Part shown: positions 11,590 to 22,706 of the stretch, in pieces
Position numbering within the stretch: the stretch's first letter is position 1
How the letters are laid out: each line of letters begins with the position of its first letter
DNA from: Azolla pinnata
Lineage: Eukaryota; Streptophyta; Polypodiopsida; Salviniales; Salviniaceae
NCBI GenBank assembly: GCA_037176905.1
Contig: JBBBWG010017779.1
Location: 16,040-80,039 of the forward strand
DNA: 64,000 nt
Reading direction: 5' to 3'
Translations under genes and position numbers: made by a program
The notes under the pieces: generated by a model
What the model was told of the DNA's origin: nothing
Database searches by the model: none
What the model saw: only the letters and a program-made list of their open reading frames with translations

Positions 11590-12190
11590 CCATCGATGAT
11601 GACGACTGTGGTGGTGGGGTGGTGATGGTGATCATGGTGGTAGATAGTGATGAAACAAAACCTATTAGACGATGACGATGGTGGTGGGTGATGATCATGA
11701 TGGACAAAAACCATCAGATGATAATGATGGTGGACAAAAAACCCATTAGATGATGATGATGATGGTGGTGGGGATGGCGAACAAGTCATCGGGGGGTTAT
11801 GACTATGATGGACAAAATCTATTGGATGATGATGATGGTGATGGTGAACTAAACCCATTAGATGATGATGATGGTGGTGGTGAACTAGACCCATTGGATG
11901 ATGCTGATGATGGTGATGATGATGGTGGTGATGATGATGATGGTGGTGATGATGATGATGGTGATGATGATGATGATGATGGTGATGGTGATGGTGGTGG
12001 TGATGATGATGTGGGCAAAACCTATTTAGATGATGGTCATGATGGTGATTAAGATCCATTGGATGATGATGATGGTGGTGGAGAAAGGACCGGAATGATG
12101 ATGATGGACAAGATGGTGATGGTGATGGAAACGATAGACAAAACCCAGTGGAATGATGATGATGATGGTGACGATGGTGGTGGTGGTGAG
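11590..12190. repeat. GAT/GGT trinucleotide-rich minisatellite
   Basis: GATGATGATGATGGTGGTGG-like blocks alternate with the phrase AAACCCATTAGATGATG, which recurs at spacings of roughly 40-60 bp. The sequence gives Asp/Gly-rich frames on one strand and poly-His frames on the other, the expected result of the repeat rather than genes. It ends about 590 bp upstream of the phosphofructokinase start codon, so it may border that promoter. Confidence 0.85.
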
Positions 12191-12387
12191 CTGCAAATAG
12201 AAGAACAAAACAAAGCTCTCTTGGCTATGGCTATGGCACCTCTAGAAGAAACAGAGGCCTTCTCTTTCTTCCTCCTCTGCTTCTCTGCTCTGCATCTTGG
12301 ATCGGAATATCCCCTTCCATCGTTCGCCCCCTCTCTTTTACTCCTTCCAATTCTTCCTGAGCTCTTCTTCTCTGCTCCTTCTGCATC

Positions 12388-12406
12388 ATATATATATATA
12401 TATATA
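12388..12406 (+). promoter_or_regulatory. Possible TATA element of the phosphofructokinase gene
   Basis: An (AT)n run of about 19 bp is followed by ACCCCACTGACACACAC and a pyrimidine-rich leader (12430-12760) that could be a 5' untranslated region. It lies about 370 bp before the start codon. An AT microsatellite can serve as a TATA box, but the position of the transcription start is not visible from sequence alone. Confidence 0.3.
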
Positions 12407-12776
12407 CCCCACTGACACACACTGTCATAGAGCTCAATCACTAACTCTTTTTTGCCCTCCTCTTTCATCGCTCTTCACCCCCTTCACCATTGCCCTTTGA
12501 ATCTTTCTTTGCTTTGCTGCCTGATTCCTCCCCCCCCCCCTGATCTTTACAGCCAGCTCATTTTTGCTGCTCTCTGATCTTAGCTAGCTAATCTCTCCCC
12601 CCCCCCCTTTTGATTCCTTTGCTATTCTTCATCTTTGATCATACCTTCTATATCATTCTATCTATCTGTCTACCTATCTATCCGTATTTTGGTTCATCTC
12701 TTGTTTAATCTAATCAGCTTCCTCTCCCGTTCCATCCGGGTGCAGCAAGATTCCCCTGTTTTTTTATACACCTTCC

Positions 12777-13552
12777 ATGGCTACTATGTACCTTCCACCC
12801 TCAACACCAATTGCTAAAACAAGTGTGAATGGTGCGGAATCGATGCTTTGCAAACAAATCCATCATATAAGCAATCCATCTCTACTTCAAAATGGGCTGG
12901 CGCGGAGCCCCAACAAAAGCATGCTTAAGAGCTCATTCCTGGGGAGCAATACCAAATTTCTCCTGAAGAGAGGCAATGATAGCAACGCCAACGCTGTCAG
13001 TGGCCTTTGTTCTTCTCCTTCGAGGATCTCCATCGATGCTAGCTCTAATGGGTCTGATTGTGCTATGCTTGATGATGTACCTCACCTCACAGACTGGCTT
13101 CCTGGCTTGGAGGTATGGTTACAAAATTAGATTCTTTAATGCATGTCAAGCTTGGACATGCCAATCTCAATTACAAAAGGTAGTTTTCGAATAGGTTTTT
13201 CCAAGCCATACTAATAAACTATCTTTGTTTTTCATATGCAAATACTGCAGTAGCAGTGTTTGGGTATTTTGCTGAATATGATAGCGCTATCACTCTGCTT
13301 GATTCTGCATATATCATCAGGAAGTAGTTCTAGTCTATTTCTCCAAATCATCTTATATATATATAGCTCTGAATTATTATACATACTACAAACAGCAGTA
13401 TTTGGGCATTTTGCCCAATATGATGATACTGTAACTCTGTTTTAAATGTGCATATATCTATATATCATATAACTATCTAGCTAGGGCATATCTCTGAATC
13501 ATGTTATATATCTATATATTTATTTCCATATCTATCTATCTATCTTTTTATT

Positions 13553-13587
<35 letters not shown>

Positions 13588-16500
13588 TTATATTTATATC
13601 TATCTATCTATCTATCTTTGCTACATTATGTAGTACACATTCTAGAATTTGGGCATTTTACCCGGCATCATGTTACTATAATACTGCTTGGATGTGCATA
13701 TATCGTCAGGAAGTGTTCTTGGGCATCTCTGCAAATCACGTTCTATATAGCTTTGCTTAGTTTTGGACATGTTTTTTTCCCTAAAAGGGCTCAGCAAGCT
13801 TGAATTGTGTACATATCTTTGTTTTTATCTGAATCAATGCTCTTTTTGAACGAGGAATGTTGTTTTTTATACCATACATGCCCTCAGTATGTCTGATTTA
13901 TCTGTAAATATATGCGACAGGCACATAAAAGCCCCCTCAACTACAAATCAGGCTATTCATCAATGAGGTAATGCAAAAGATTGTGTATATATCTTACTTC
14001 TTGAGAATTAGGGATAGCATATAAAAGGCCCTATGTTCTTATTTGGTATCCTTGTGCGTTTACTTATGATGGCAGGCAGTACTTTGTGAACCCAGATGAC
14101 GTAATTGCCAGAAATGTAAGCTCTCTATAGAAGATTCTCCGTTTAGAGGCATATTATGATATTTTTTCCGAGGTTTGGAACTTATATGTACATAATTGCA
14201 TAATCAGGCTGTGGAGAATCTCTCTTCTCTCGGAGATGGGCTCTACTTTCGGCGTGCAGGCCCAAGGGAAAATGTATGTATGGAAAGCCTCAAAAGTTGT
14301 ATTAACACTTTCAAAGGGAAGAAAAAAATATCGAGTTCTTTCTTTTCTTACCACAGCTTGTCAACATTAAGCTTTGTACGAAAGCTGTGGGAAAAAGTTT
14401 TAGATAACTAGGACAAGTTCTTGTGGTGTTGCTGAAAGACTTGGAGAGTGATTTGCTTCTTCACCATGACTGATTCATGCTGTATGTTTATTTCTACTAG
14501 GTCTACTTCACACCAGAGGAGGTAAATGCTTGTATTGTTACCTGTGGTGGGTTATGTCCTGGTCTCAATACGGTTATTCGTGAGCTTGTATGCTCTCTCT
14601 GGAATGATTATGGTGTTCGGAATATCATTGGCATCGAAGTAAGCTTACTTTTAATCATACTTTCTCACTTTATAACAATCCGTTCTTTTCAATAACGATT
14701 GTACACTTGTGGAAAAACAAGTCGCTTATGATGGAGCTTTTTGTTTGCTTGAACTTAAAAACATGGATTATATTAACTCTTCTAACCCGTTTCGCATTCC
14801 ATTGCATTCTGTCCTTGGATAGGGCGGCTATAAGGGGTTTTATGCACGGAATACCATCCCATTGAATCCAAAAGCTGTCGATAACATACATAAACGCGGA
14901 GGAACGATCCTAGGGTCCTCTCGAGGTGGTCATGAGACGTCCAAGATAGTCAACAGTATACAAGATCGTGGCATAAATCAGGTGTGATGAAAAACTTGGT
15001 CTAGTTTGTGGGGAATTGCATGCTGGTTATGTACGTATATGCATATATATGCAAATGTGTATATGTGTGGATGTCCAAGGTAGTCAATGACGTACAAGAC
15101 TGGCATTAACGAAGTGTGATGGAAGTTGGTTTAATTTGTGGTGCATGTTTTTAGTTGCATGCCTATGCAATGTGTGTATGTATGTACCGTTAAATGAAAG
15201 TGGGGTATGTACCGTTGATCAGGTCTATATAATTGGAGGTGATGGAACACAAAAGGGAGCTTCACTTATTTATGAGGTAAACTGCCATATTCTTTCTTGA
15301 TCTTGATTATCAAGAAAATATTTTCTTTGGAATCAGCTTGTGTTTAAAAGAATACTACTTAGATCCAGAATTTCTAAGCATCTAAAAGAAGAGAAGAAAA
15401 AATTTGGCAATTTCACAGGAACTTAGAAGGCGTGGCTTAAAAGTAACTGTTGCAGGAATCCCCAAGACAATCGATAATGATATTGATGTAAGTTTTTCTT
15501 TTTTCCTTTTCTTCTTAGGACATTGTGATGTTCAAATAATCAGCTGTTTATTACCTACCATTCATCTGTTGCCTTTTCCTTTTGAGTATCCATTTTTTTG
15601 TTGTAACATTGATTTGGTGAGCGTGATATACACAGGTGATAGATCGATCGTTTGGCTTCGATACTGCAGTGGAAGAGGCTCAGCGAGCAATCAATGCAGC
15701 TCATGTCGAAGCTGAGAGTTGTCACAATGGAATTGGTCTCGTCAAACTGATGGGTAGACATAGCGGTAAAAACCATGGAAAAACCTGAATGCCATAACCC
15801 GAAACCCTAAACCCTAAAACCCTAAACCAAATCATCAGCTCATATTCATACCAGGAGTTTGATTTGAATTTCTTTGTATACAGGATTTATTGCGATGTAT
15901 GCAACACTTGCAAGCCGTGATGTGGTAAGCATTTTTTGGACATGAAATTGAGCTTTCAAGATGGTGTATTATGAAGTAGAGTGCATTTCTTTTAACACTA
16001 GCAGAATGTTGCCTTTTTTCTTCTTTTTACTCGATACCGCTTTTCTTGCCTCGGAACACTTGATTTTTGACAGCATTTTTTGCTCTTTTGAAGGATTGTT
16101 GGTCGGTATCATATTCTGTTTTGGGTTTGTTGAAGGATTGTTGCTTGATACCGGAGGTGGATTTCTATCTCGAAGGAGAAGGTGGGCTATATGAATTCGT
16201 GGAGAGGCGGCTACAAGAGAATGGGCATGCCGTTATCGTTATAGCAGAAGGGGCAGGACAAGGCTTGATATCGGAGAGTATCATAGGCCAAGAGGGGCAC
16301 GATGCATCCGGAAACAAAGTGCTGCTCGATGCTGGAACATGGCTAGCTCAAAAACTGAAGGTAAAAAAAGATGTGAACAATCAGGTTAATAGGATGAAAA
16401 CAGAACACCCCATTCTTTTCTTATTTCAATCATAGATCGAATCTCGCTCTAACCGCTTCTATCACTATTACTAGCTTGATATTGCAGATGATCTCTATTT

Positions 16501-17227
16501 TACTATAACCGGTAGTGTGTGGCATATATATGGCTGTAATTGAACATTTTCCTGCCAAATATACTGCCTGTTGTGGTGAAACCAAATGTTGTTTCTGTTC
16601 TCTTCTTTTTTCAGGGTCATTTCGCCAGCATCAAATCACCCCTCAATCTCAAATATATTGGTAAGTTCTGGATCATCAAAGTTTCAGGTTTTGCGAATTA
16701 AAAAATGTGGCTTCTAAACATTCTAAAATATGAATGTAGATCCGACGTATATGATCCGCGCTATTCCGAGCAACGCAGCGGATAATGTGTACTGTACATT
16801 ACTCGCCCAAAGTGCAATTCATGGAGCCATGGCAGGTTTTACTGGCTTCACCGTAGGCCCAGTAAATGGCCGGCATGCATACATACCGACCTCGGTAAGA
16901 ACAAAACACAAATCTCTATACACATACACACGCACGCAGATTTGATATATAACGACTGGTATACGATCGATTTGCTGCGCATGGTACTGAAGATGATGCA
17001 ATCTAAACTCTTCTGTATCTGTGTGTTTCTTCTTCGCCCGCTCTTTTTGCGAGCTGCAGCGAATCACCGAAAAGCAGAGGCATGTGAACCCGAGCGACAG
17101 GATGTGGGCGAGGCTTCTTTCATCAACCAACCAGCCAGCTTTCATAAGGAAAGAGAGAACCGAAATCTCGCAAGAAGTCGAAGATCTCCTCAAGAAGCAA
17201 GGATCGACGCTCCTCATGCAAGTCTAG
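12777..17227 (+). CDS. PFK: ATP-dependent 6-phosphofructokinase (14 exons)
   Basis: Phosphorylates fructose 6-phosphate to fructose 1,6-bisphosphate using ATP, the committed step of glycolysis. Coding exons: 12777-13112, 13921-13967, 14076-14115, 14208-14273, 14501-14638, 14823-14981, 15223-15276, 15419-15487, 15636-15765, 15884-15924, 16136-16360, 16615-16660, 16740-16894, 17060-17227. All have GT-AG borders and agree in phase, giving 557 residues. Visible motifs are [14 protein letters not shown] (nucleotide-binding loop), [18 protein letters not shown] with the catalytic Asp, MGRHSGF, and VIAEGAGQ. The protein is longer than the ~470-residue cytosolic plant forms. The first ~110 residues are poorly conserved and rich in Ser/Asn/Lys, so they may be a plastid transit peptide (inference). 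No frameshift or stop is seen, so it is probably functional. An alternative ATG at 12786 would remove three residues. Confidence 0.95.
13530..13617. repeat. Compound microsatellite in PFK intron 1
   Basis: ATCT repeats, then (CT)n, (AT)n and again (ATCT)n follow one another inside the 808-bp first intron. They are intronic and unlikely to affect the product, but should be polymorphic. Confidence 0.85.
15798..15829. repeat. Telomere-like CCCTAAA repeats in PFK intron 9
   Basis: Three near-perfect copies of the plant telomere heptamer (AAACCCTAAACCCTAAAACC and so on) lie in the 118-bp intron between exons 9 and 10. Such short interstitial telomere motifs are common in plants, either as telo-box promoter elements or as repair scars. 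Here the position is intronic. Confidence 0.7.
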
Positions 17228-18745
17228 ACCGTGAAATTGCAGAGCATCGATCCATGTACATTACATACAACACCACTATTACAGATTTTATGTGTAGATT
17301 TATACATAACATATAGAAAGTATATATATATATATATATATCTCTATGGCCAGCTTTGACATGGGAGGATAATCTCAGAGGGCAATGGAGTCCTCAAATT
17401 TTAGGGTTGGATTAGAGCATACATAAGCGTGTTTTCAAGTATAAATATATCATCTGAGAATCGAGATTTTGCAGGCAATAAAACTTCCACATTACCCCTT
17501 CTTGAGCATCTGTCCTATGTCTATTAAGTGTAACTATTTCATTTTTCCATAAGCATTCTCATGTTGGTGCAGAATAGTGATCGGCAATCGTGCTTGGCTA
17601 TCAATCACATGATCTTAATTGCTCTCTATTTCCATCCAAGTGCGAAGCTCGTACATGTTCTGCATTTGTAGCTTCACTTGCCTTTTGTGAAGCGTTTCCA
17701 TGGAATGTAGAGGTGATCTGTAGCGAGTTCTTCTTTTTTTTGACCTTGGGATTGAGTGCAAATAAACGTTTTGACCTTAGATTTCCTGAACAAGAATTGT
17801 TGGAATTTCTAGACTTAGGTCGAGAATGAAGCAACACTGTAACGAAAAATCCAAATTCGTAGACTTTGTTCCCACGAAAGAGGAGGCAATTTTGTTCGAT
17901 AATATAGAGGTTGGGACTTTACGTGTTGGGCAAGAAAAGGTGACATTTCCACCATAAAGATTGATTCTCGATTTCTAGACTTTTGACTTGGTATAATTGA
18001 TCGTTTTGATTTTGACGTTGTCTCTTGTTGCACGCATTTTTATAAAAGCCTGAACTTGAAATAGTAGATTTGATAGCTATGACAAGTCAAATTGAGCTTG
18101 ACATATGTACATTGAACGTGTCGACAGTTCGTTTCGAATGTTTGAAGTCACAGTTTGATGCCCATAGATTTACTATTTGACGTGTATTATTACCGATAGA
18201 TCAATCAATCAAACCATAGAATCTATCGAATCACAGTTGGTTGATTCAATAACCATGCAATGGGCTTGATGTAGCATCAATATGGTGAGAGGGGAAATAC
18301 TGTGAAATCACACGATGAGAATTGATCGGAAGAATTCGGAGCCAAAATGGGATCATAAACTTGATCTATTAAAAAAGTCTATTGATCCACTGATTTTTGC
18401 CCATCAATATAACATGTAAACAATCTGCAAAAAGAAATTCTGTGTTATGCAGTAATTTGTGATTCTTTCTTGTTGCAAGTGTTCCAGATCGAGCCTGTCA
18501 CATGTTCCAGGCGGTGGAAGTTTCAGGCAGTTAGCAATGGTGGGGCCTGAGAAGAAGAAGAAGAAGAAGAAGAAGAAGATGATGATGATGATGATGAAGA
18601 TGATGAAGAAGAAGATGACAATGAACAGAAGATACACAGCACATCTTCTCTTTGGGTGGGGTATGATCCGTGAACTGTTATCGCCCACGTTGAGATCGCA
18701 TGCCTGAAGTAGGTATGGTGTAGTTAACTAGATTTTCTCTTTCTG
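17228..18745. other. Spacer with PFK 3' end and simple repeats
   Basis: The region just after the PFK stop codon should hold its 3' untranslated region. An (AT)n run lies at 17320-17342 and an AATAAA-like signal at about 17478. The rest is AT-rich without a supported gene. An (AAG)n(ATG)n microsatellite lies at 18550-18605. Confidence 0.55.
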
Positions 18746-18751
18746 TACGTG

Positions 18752-18759
18752 TATATAAG
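18752..18759 (+). promoter_or_regulatory. TATA box of the small secreted-protein gene
   Basis: TATATAAG lies 47 bp before the ATG at 18806, inside GTGTATATAAGAATTC. This would give a short leader of about 20 nt. The spacing is plausible for a compact plant promoter. Confidence 0.5.
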
Positions 18760-18805
18760 AATTCGAGCTTCACTCACCTTCAAATCTCTTTTCCAGCTCT
18801 GCATC

Positions 18806-19710
18806 ATGAAGCTCCATTGCCTCTTCCTGTGCTTCACTCTCCTCCTCTTCCTGGGGTCCCATCCGCCGCCTTCCTATGCCAAAGGTAACAAAAAACAACA
18901 CTAATACCACCAAATTTGTGCATTCTTCTTGGTTTGCTAAGGCGCATGTCCTTGTTCTGTAACACACGGGTGTGGATTGAAAAACAATTCCATATGCATT
19001 TCAACAACTTGTATGTCTGATGCCCACAGTAGTTCTTCCTAACTATGGGGTGTGAGCACCACTAGAAAAATGAACCTAATAGAGCTTATTTTGGGGGCAA
19101 CATGCTTACAAAATCCATTGAATTCTGTTTCAATATATGTATGACACTCACCCATCATATGTAGGTGCAAAAATAGCAATTAGCAATGCTAGGAAACCCC
19201 CCACCATGTAAAAGAATTCATAGTCCAACACAAGCTTGTCAAATGTAACAGGTTTAGAGCAGGCATTGAACCTAGCAAAGGCACACGGATTGCTAGTGTA
19301 GCCGATTAGCCATAACCATTACTAGAAATCAAGGGAAAATCTTGACATGTTGATGGAGAGAAACAAACGATTAATTCTGTGTATGTTTAGGGGACAATAT
19401 CGAAACAAGAACAGCGTTCGACCCGTCTTCGGAAGAGTGGAATTGGAAGGACTCGGTGATCACGGCATTGAAAGAGAACAATGCACTGGGCAACATCATG
19501 ATCAACCGAGTCGGGCGGTTATGGTGGGATCGTTCTGTTCCTGCCAACGCCAAGGAGTATAACATCAGGATCAATGGCTACGCTTTTCACGTGTGCACCT
19601 TCGGCGACGGGCCTGCGTTCTTCCAAACGATGGGTTGGTATGGTTGGGAGAATTGGGGCTTCGATGGGAATTTCACCCGCCAAGATAAGTTCACCGTTAC
19701 CTTCAATTGA
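18806..19710 (+). CDS. Small secreted Trp-rich protein, unrecognised (2 exons)
   Basis: Exon 1 is 18806-18884 and exon 2 is 19391-19710, joined through a GT-AG intron of 506 bp in phase 1, giving 132 residues. The N-terminus is a clear signal peptide: Met-Lys, a Leu/Phe-rich core (FLCFTLLLFLGS) and a probable cut after SYA (residue ~25). The mature part of about 107 residues has seven Trp (EEWNWK, RLWWDR, GWYGWENWG), a single Cys in HVCTFGDG, and ends KFTVTFN. With only one Cys it is unlike the Cys-rich defensin or lipid-transfer families. The alternation of polar and aromatic residues suggests a compact beta-rich domain (inference). I do not recognise the family. Intact frame, splice sites, TATA and signal peptide argue for a real gene. 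Confidence 0.75.
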
Positions 19711-19730
19711 TTCGACTGGTTTTTACACAT

Positions 19731-19903
19731 TCAGATCTGGTCCAAATGCTAGTTTTTTGCATATCTGATCCAAATGTTTAGTGTAGAAATCTGAGCCAAA
19801 GTTTGGTGTTACACATCTGATCCAAATGTTAGTGTTACACATCTGATCCAAATGTTAGCGTCCAGATGTGATTCAAATGCTAGTGTAATGATCTGATACA
19901 AAC
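19731..19903. repeat. ~25-bp tandem repeat just after the secreted-protein stop codon
   Basis: Variants of CATCTGATCCAAATGTTAGTG recur about seven times, starting 20 bp after the stop codon at 19710. They probably lie in the 3' untranslated region. The two central copies (ACACATCTGATCCAAATGTT) are identical. Confidence 0.8.
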
Positions 19904-20639
19904 AACAGTTTCACCCAATACCCACACCCATCATGTAGATTATTGCCATTCTAGAAAAACCAGAGTTTTATTGTTATTTGCAGATTAAAATGATGTCGGT
20001 TGTCATGCATGAACCATGTGAGGGAAGTACTCACATGCAATGCACATATGTATTAGAAGTTTTTTTTTCAACTACAGATTTATACTTATGTTGCACTGAT
20101 TCACATCTTCAATTAAAAACCATATTGATGTGGACAATCAGGAAGAACATACACTGCCTTAATATTTCGAAACGCAGTAACGATTTGCTTCCTAAATGCT
20201 ATGCACACATATTGTGTACAAGGGATGTTCAAAGTGGTGATTACAACAAACAAGGGGCATATCAAATACAAAAACTTAACATTACAGTGTACTGTGAGCA
20301 GAAAGAACTGTTTGCTTTTATCGTGGTGCATGCTAAGATGGATGTGATTCTGGTTGTTTTGCTTGGCTTTCATCGCAAGCCCATTCTTCCACAGCTCAGT
20401 AGACTACCTAAAGGTTGCAATGGATTGAATGGTTAGATGAACAATCCACGGAATATTTATGCCAAGTAATAATACAAGATTAAGCGTATGCATTGGTCAG
20501 ACTAATTGAGTATGACCAAGAAGGTCAAGGCTTAAATTCCTAACTAGTACTTGCATGTTCTCCTTTCAAATCTTTAGCCATTATTCCTTATTTCGATTAT
20601 GGCTGCCTAGATGCAAATTCCTTATGAGATTGCATGGGC
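19904..20639. other. Spacer, no supported gene
   Basis: A 152-codon frame at 19978-20436 is open but has no domain I recognise, unremarkable codon usage and no splice or start context. It could be chance, or flanking DNA of the CACTA relic that follows. Confidence 0.4.
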
Positions 20640-21560
20640 TTGATTACTAGAAAATCCATGCATGCATCAATGATTGTGCTCTTTTTCGAGAGGAATTTGA
20701 GGCCTTGGCCGAATGCCCAAAGTGTGAAGAGCCAAGATATCGAGGAGATATATCTACACTGAAGGCTCCTTGCAAAGTGGGTACCTTTCAAATGAAAGTT
20801 GAACATTATTGTCATTTTCGCCTTATTTATATGTTTGTAAATTATAATGTGTTTTGCTTGTGATTTTAGGTACTTCGACATTTCCCAATCATTTCCTAGC
20901 TTCGCATGATGTTCTAGTGCCAATCCATAGTATCATTGATGGATTAAAATGCATCACATGTAGCCAAGATGGGAAGTGGAGAATACTTGTTAATTCTCTA
21001 GCATGGCAACACATTGATACAATGTGGCCAGATTTTGGTGCAAAGAAGCGAAACTTGAGTTTGGATTTAGGCATGGATGGTGTGAACCCATTTGGGCTCT
21101 ACAACACTTCTACAGTGTTTGGCTAGTTGCATTGTGCAACTATAACTTGCCCCCACACATGGCGATTAAAATTGGACATATAATGTTGGCACTCCTCATC
21201 CTTGGTAAATATAAGGTCAAAAACATTGTACCTGGCATCTTTAGTGGAAGAGTTACAACACTATGGCAGATGATCGGGGTGGAGGATATGTCGAGGGCGC
21301 AGCATAAATGCCAATTTCACCTTAGAGCCATTCTAATGTGTGCGATACATGACTTTCCATGATTCGAGGAGTGTCCATTATATATATATCTATTCATGAT
21401 CAAGGAGGTGTTACTCTCATGGAGTATCTAATGGTGAAATTATGTTCATCTTGTAGGTTTATACAATCATGGTATCCCAAGATGTGGTCCTACTCTCATG
21501 TCATCACCATTGCCTAACCCCAAATGAGTCATTTACAATAATTACAACAAATTCCTTCTT
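20640..21560 (+). pseudogene. CACTA (En/Spm) TNP2-type transposase relic
   Basis: Pieces of a TNP2 transposase (Transposase_21 family) follow each other in the right order but in different frames. Near 20655 comes IHACINDCALFREEFEAL followed by CPKC. At 20970-21110 come DGKWRILVNSLAWQHID and MDGVNPFG. At 21120-21360 come NYNLPPHMAIK, LALLILG and RAILMCAIHDFP, with remnants of the following Cys/His region to about 21560. Stops and frameshifts separate the blocks, so no transposase can be made. In intact elements this enzyme cuts and inserts at the CACTA ends. The likely 3' end of this element is at 22352. Confidence 0.8.
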
Positions 21561-22352
21561 TCGACACATCCACTGTACCGACCCCCCACATATTGGCCTG
21601 GCACCACTATCCATGTCAATGAAAAAGTGGACAAAGTTGTGGAGTTAAAAATGATGGAGAAGCAATGCTTGGGATGGCATTTACCGCATAATTCTCGCAC
21701 AATTTTCGCATGGTTATTGCAAATGATGTTTGCTGTAAAATAGTTGCAAAGTAGTTGCATTGTAGCTGCAATTGCCGCATATCGGATGGACATTAGCTGT
21801 GACCTAGTTTGTCATGTCAAAGTGTCCAAACATGGTGCATCAATTGGGCATCAATGTCGCAATAAAAGGGCATGGCTACTTCATGTCAATAGCGCGTCAA
21901 AATGTCGTGGCAACGAAACAAAACATCATGAAATTTGGCATCAAACACATGCATGTATGTTGCGGTAATGTTGTATCTATTGAGCTGTAAACTGATGCAA
22001 ACATTCCCAACTACTTTGCGTCTAGTTTTAATTTTGGTCAACAATAGGTGCCCAAAAATAGATGTGTCAAACGTTGCATTTGTGCTCATGTTTTATAGAG
22101 GTAACATTGGTGTCAATAGTCTCATCAATGCTTGCATCAAATGTGCAACAAACACATCAAAGTTGCAACAAACAAGAAGGGGTTGCAATAAATAAATTTA
22201 TCACGACCTAGATGTGACATGTCTACATTGTGGTACACTTGTGTCAATGGTTGTGGTAATATCATGTCAAATTTGATACATTTCTAATAAATTTTCGTCA
22301 TGACCCAAACGTGACGAAATAGTTGTGGCAAAATGCTCCATACCTTCTAGTG
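21561..22352 (+). mobile_element. 3' subterminal region and end of the CACTA relic
   Basis: The segment is full of short recurring motifs (AGTTGCA, TTGCAACAAAC, GTCGTGGCAAC, CATCAAATGTGCAAC) typical of CACTA subterminal regions. It ends with TACCTTCTAGTG, that is, CACTAGAAGGTA on the minus strand at 22352, matching the end at 875 (CACTACAAGGTA). The 5' end was not found with certainty. A CACTAGAAAAATG at 19060, inside the intron of the secreted-protein gene, is the only plus-strand candidate, and its flanking 3 bases do not match those after 22352. Confidence 0.55.
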
Positions 22353-22519
22353 CTGGTAATTGTTTTAAGTAAATTTCTCTATTAGAACAAGGCGATGACA
22401 TCTTCCACAACAAAGTCGGAAAAGCACGGCGATGGGACGTGAAACAACTTTTCTTCTCGCAATCAAAGGGACTCCTTTGAAGCTTTCTTAGATATCTTTG
22501 AAGAAAGCCCAAAGGGAAT

Positions 22520-22694
22520 AGAACATTCTAGAAAGTTCCAGAGTTTTCTCTGAATACAATAATCACTATATCATAAAAAACTAGCTTTACATTTTATGTT
22601 CTGATAAGTTACTTCAATGGTTAGGTTTCTCTACCATGCAGTACGAGATCCTGAGATTGAATCCAGGGGAAGCCTAATGCTCATTGATTCCTTA
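22520..22694 (-). mobile_element. Inverted LTR fragment of the adjacent gypsy element
   Basis: This stretch is the reverse complement, with scattered changes, of 23837-24020. Shared blocks include TTTTATGTTCTGATAAG, CAATGGTTAGG, AGTACGAGATCCTG and GTTTTCTCTGAATACAATAA. It abuts the integrase relic that starts near 22707. Opposite-facing LTR pieces on both sides are not the normal element structure, so an inversion or a second insertion is implied. Confidence 0.75.
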
Positions 22695-22706
22695 TACTAG
22701 ACACCA

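Noticed and set aside
11541-12059. 172-codon minus-strand frame with a long poly-His run
   Set aside because: It is the antisense reading of a GAT/GGT minisatellite. All six frames stay open there for the same reason and none has other gene features.
16961-17316. Alternative plus-strand frame across PFK exon 14
   Set aside because: The frame [20 protein letters not shown] matches the phosphofructokinase family and fits the exon phase. The other frame does not.
19978-20436. 152-codon plus-strand frame
   Set aside because: There is no recognisable domain, it has many rare-looking residue stretches and no start, splice or promoter context. A chance frame is more likely than a gene.
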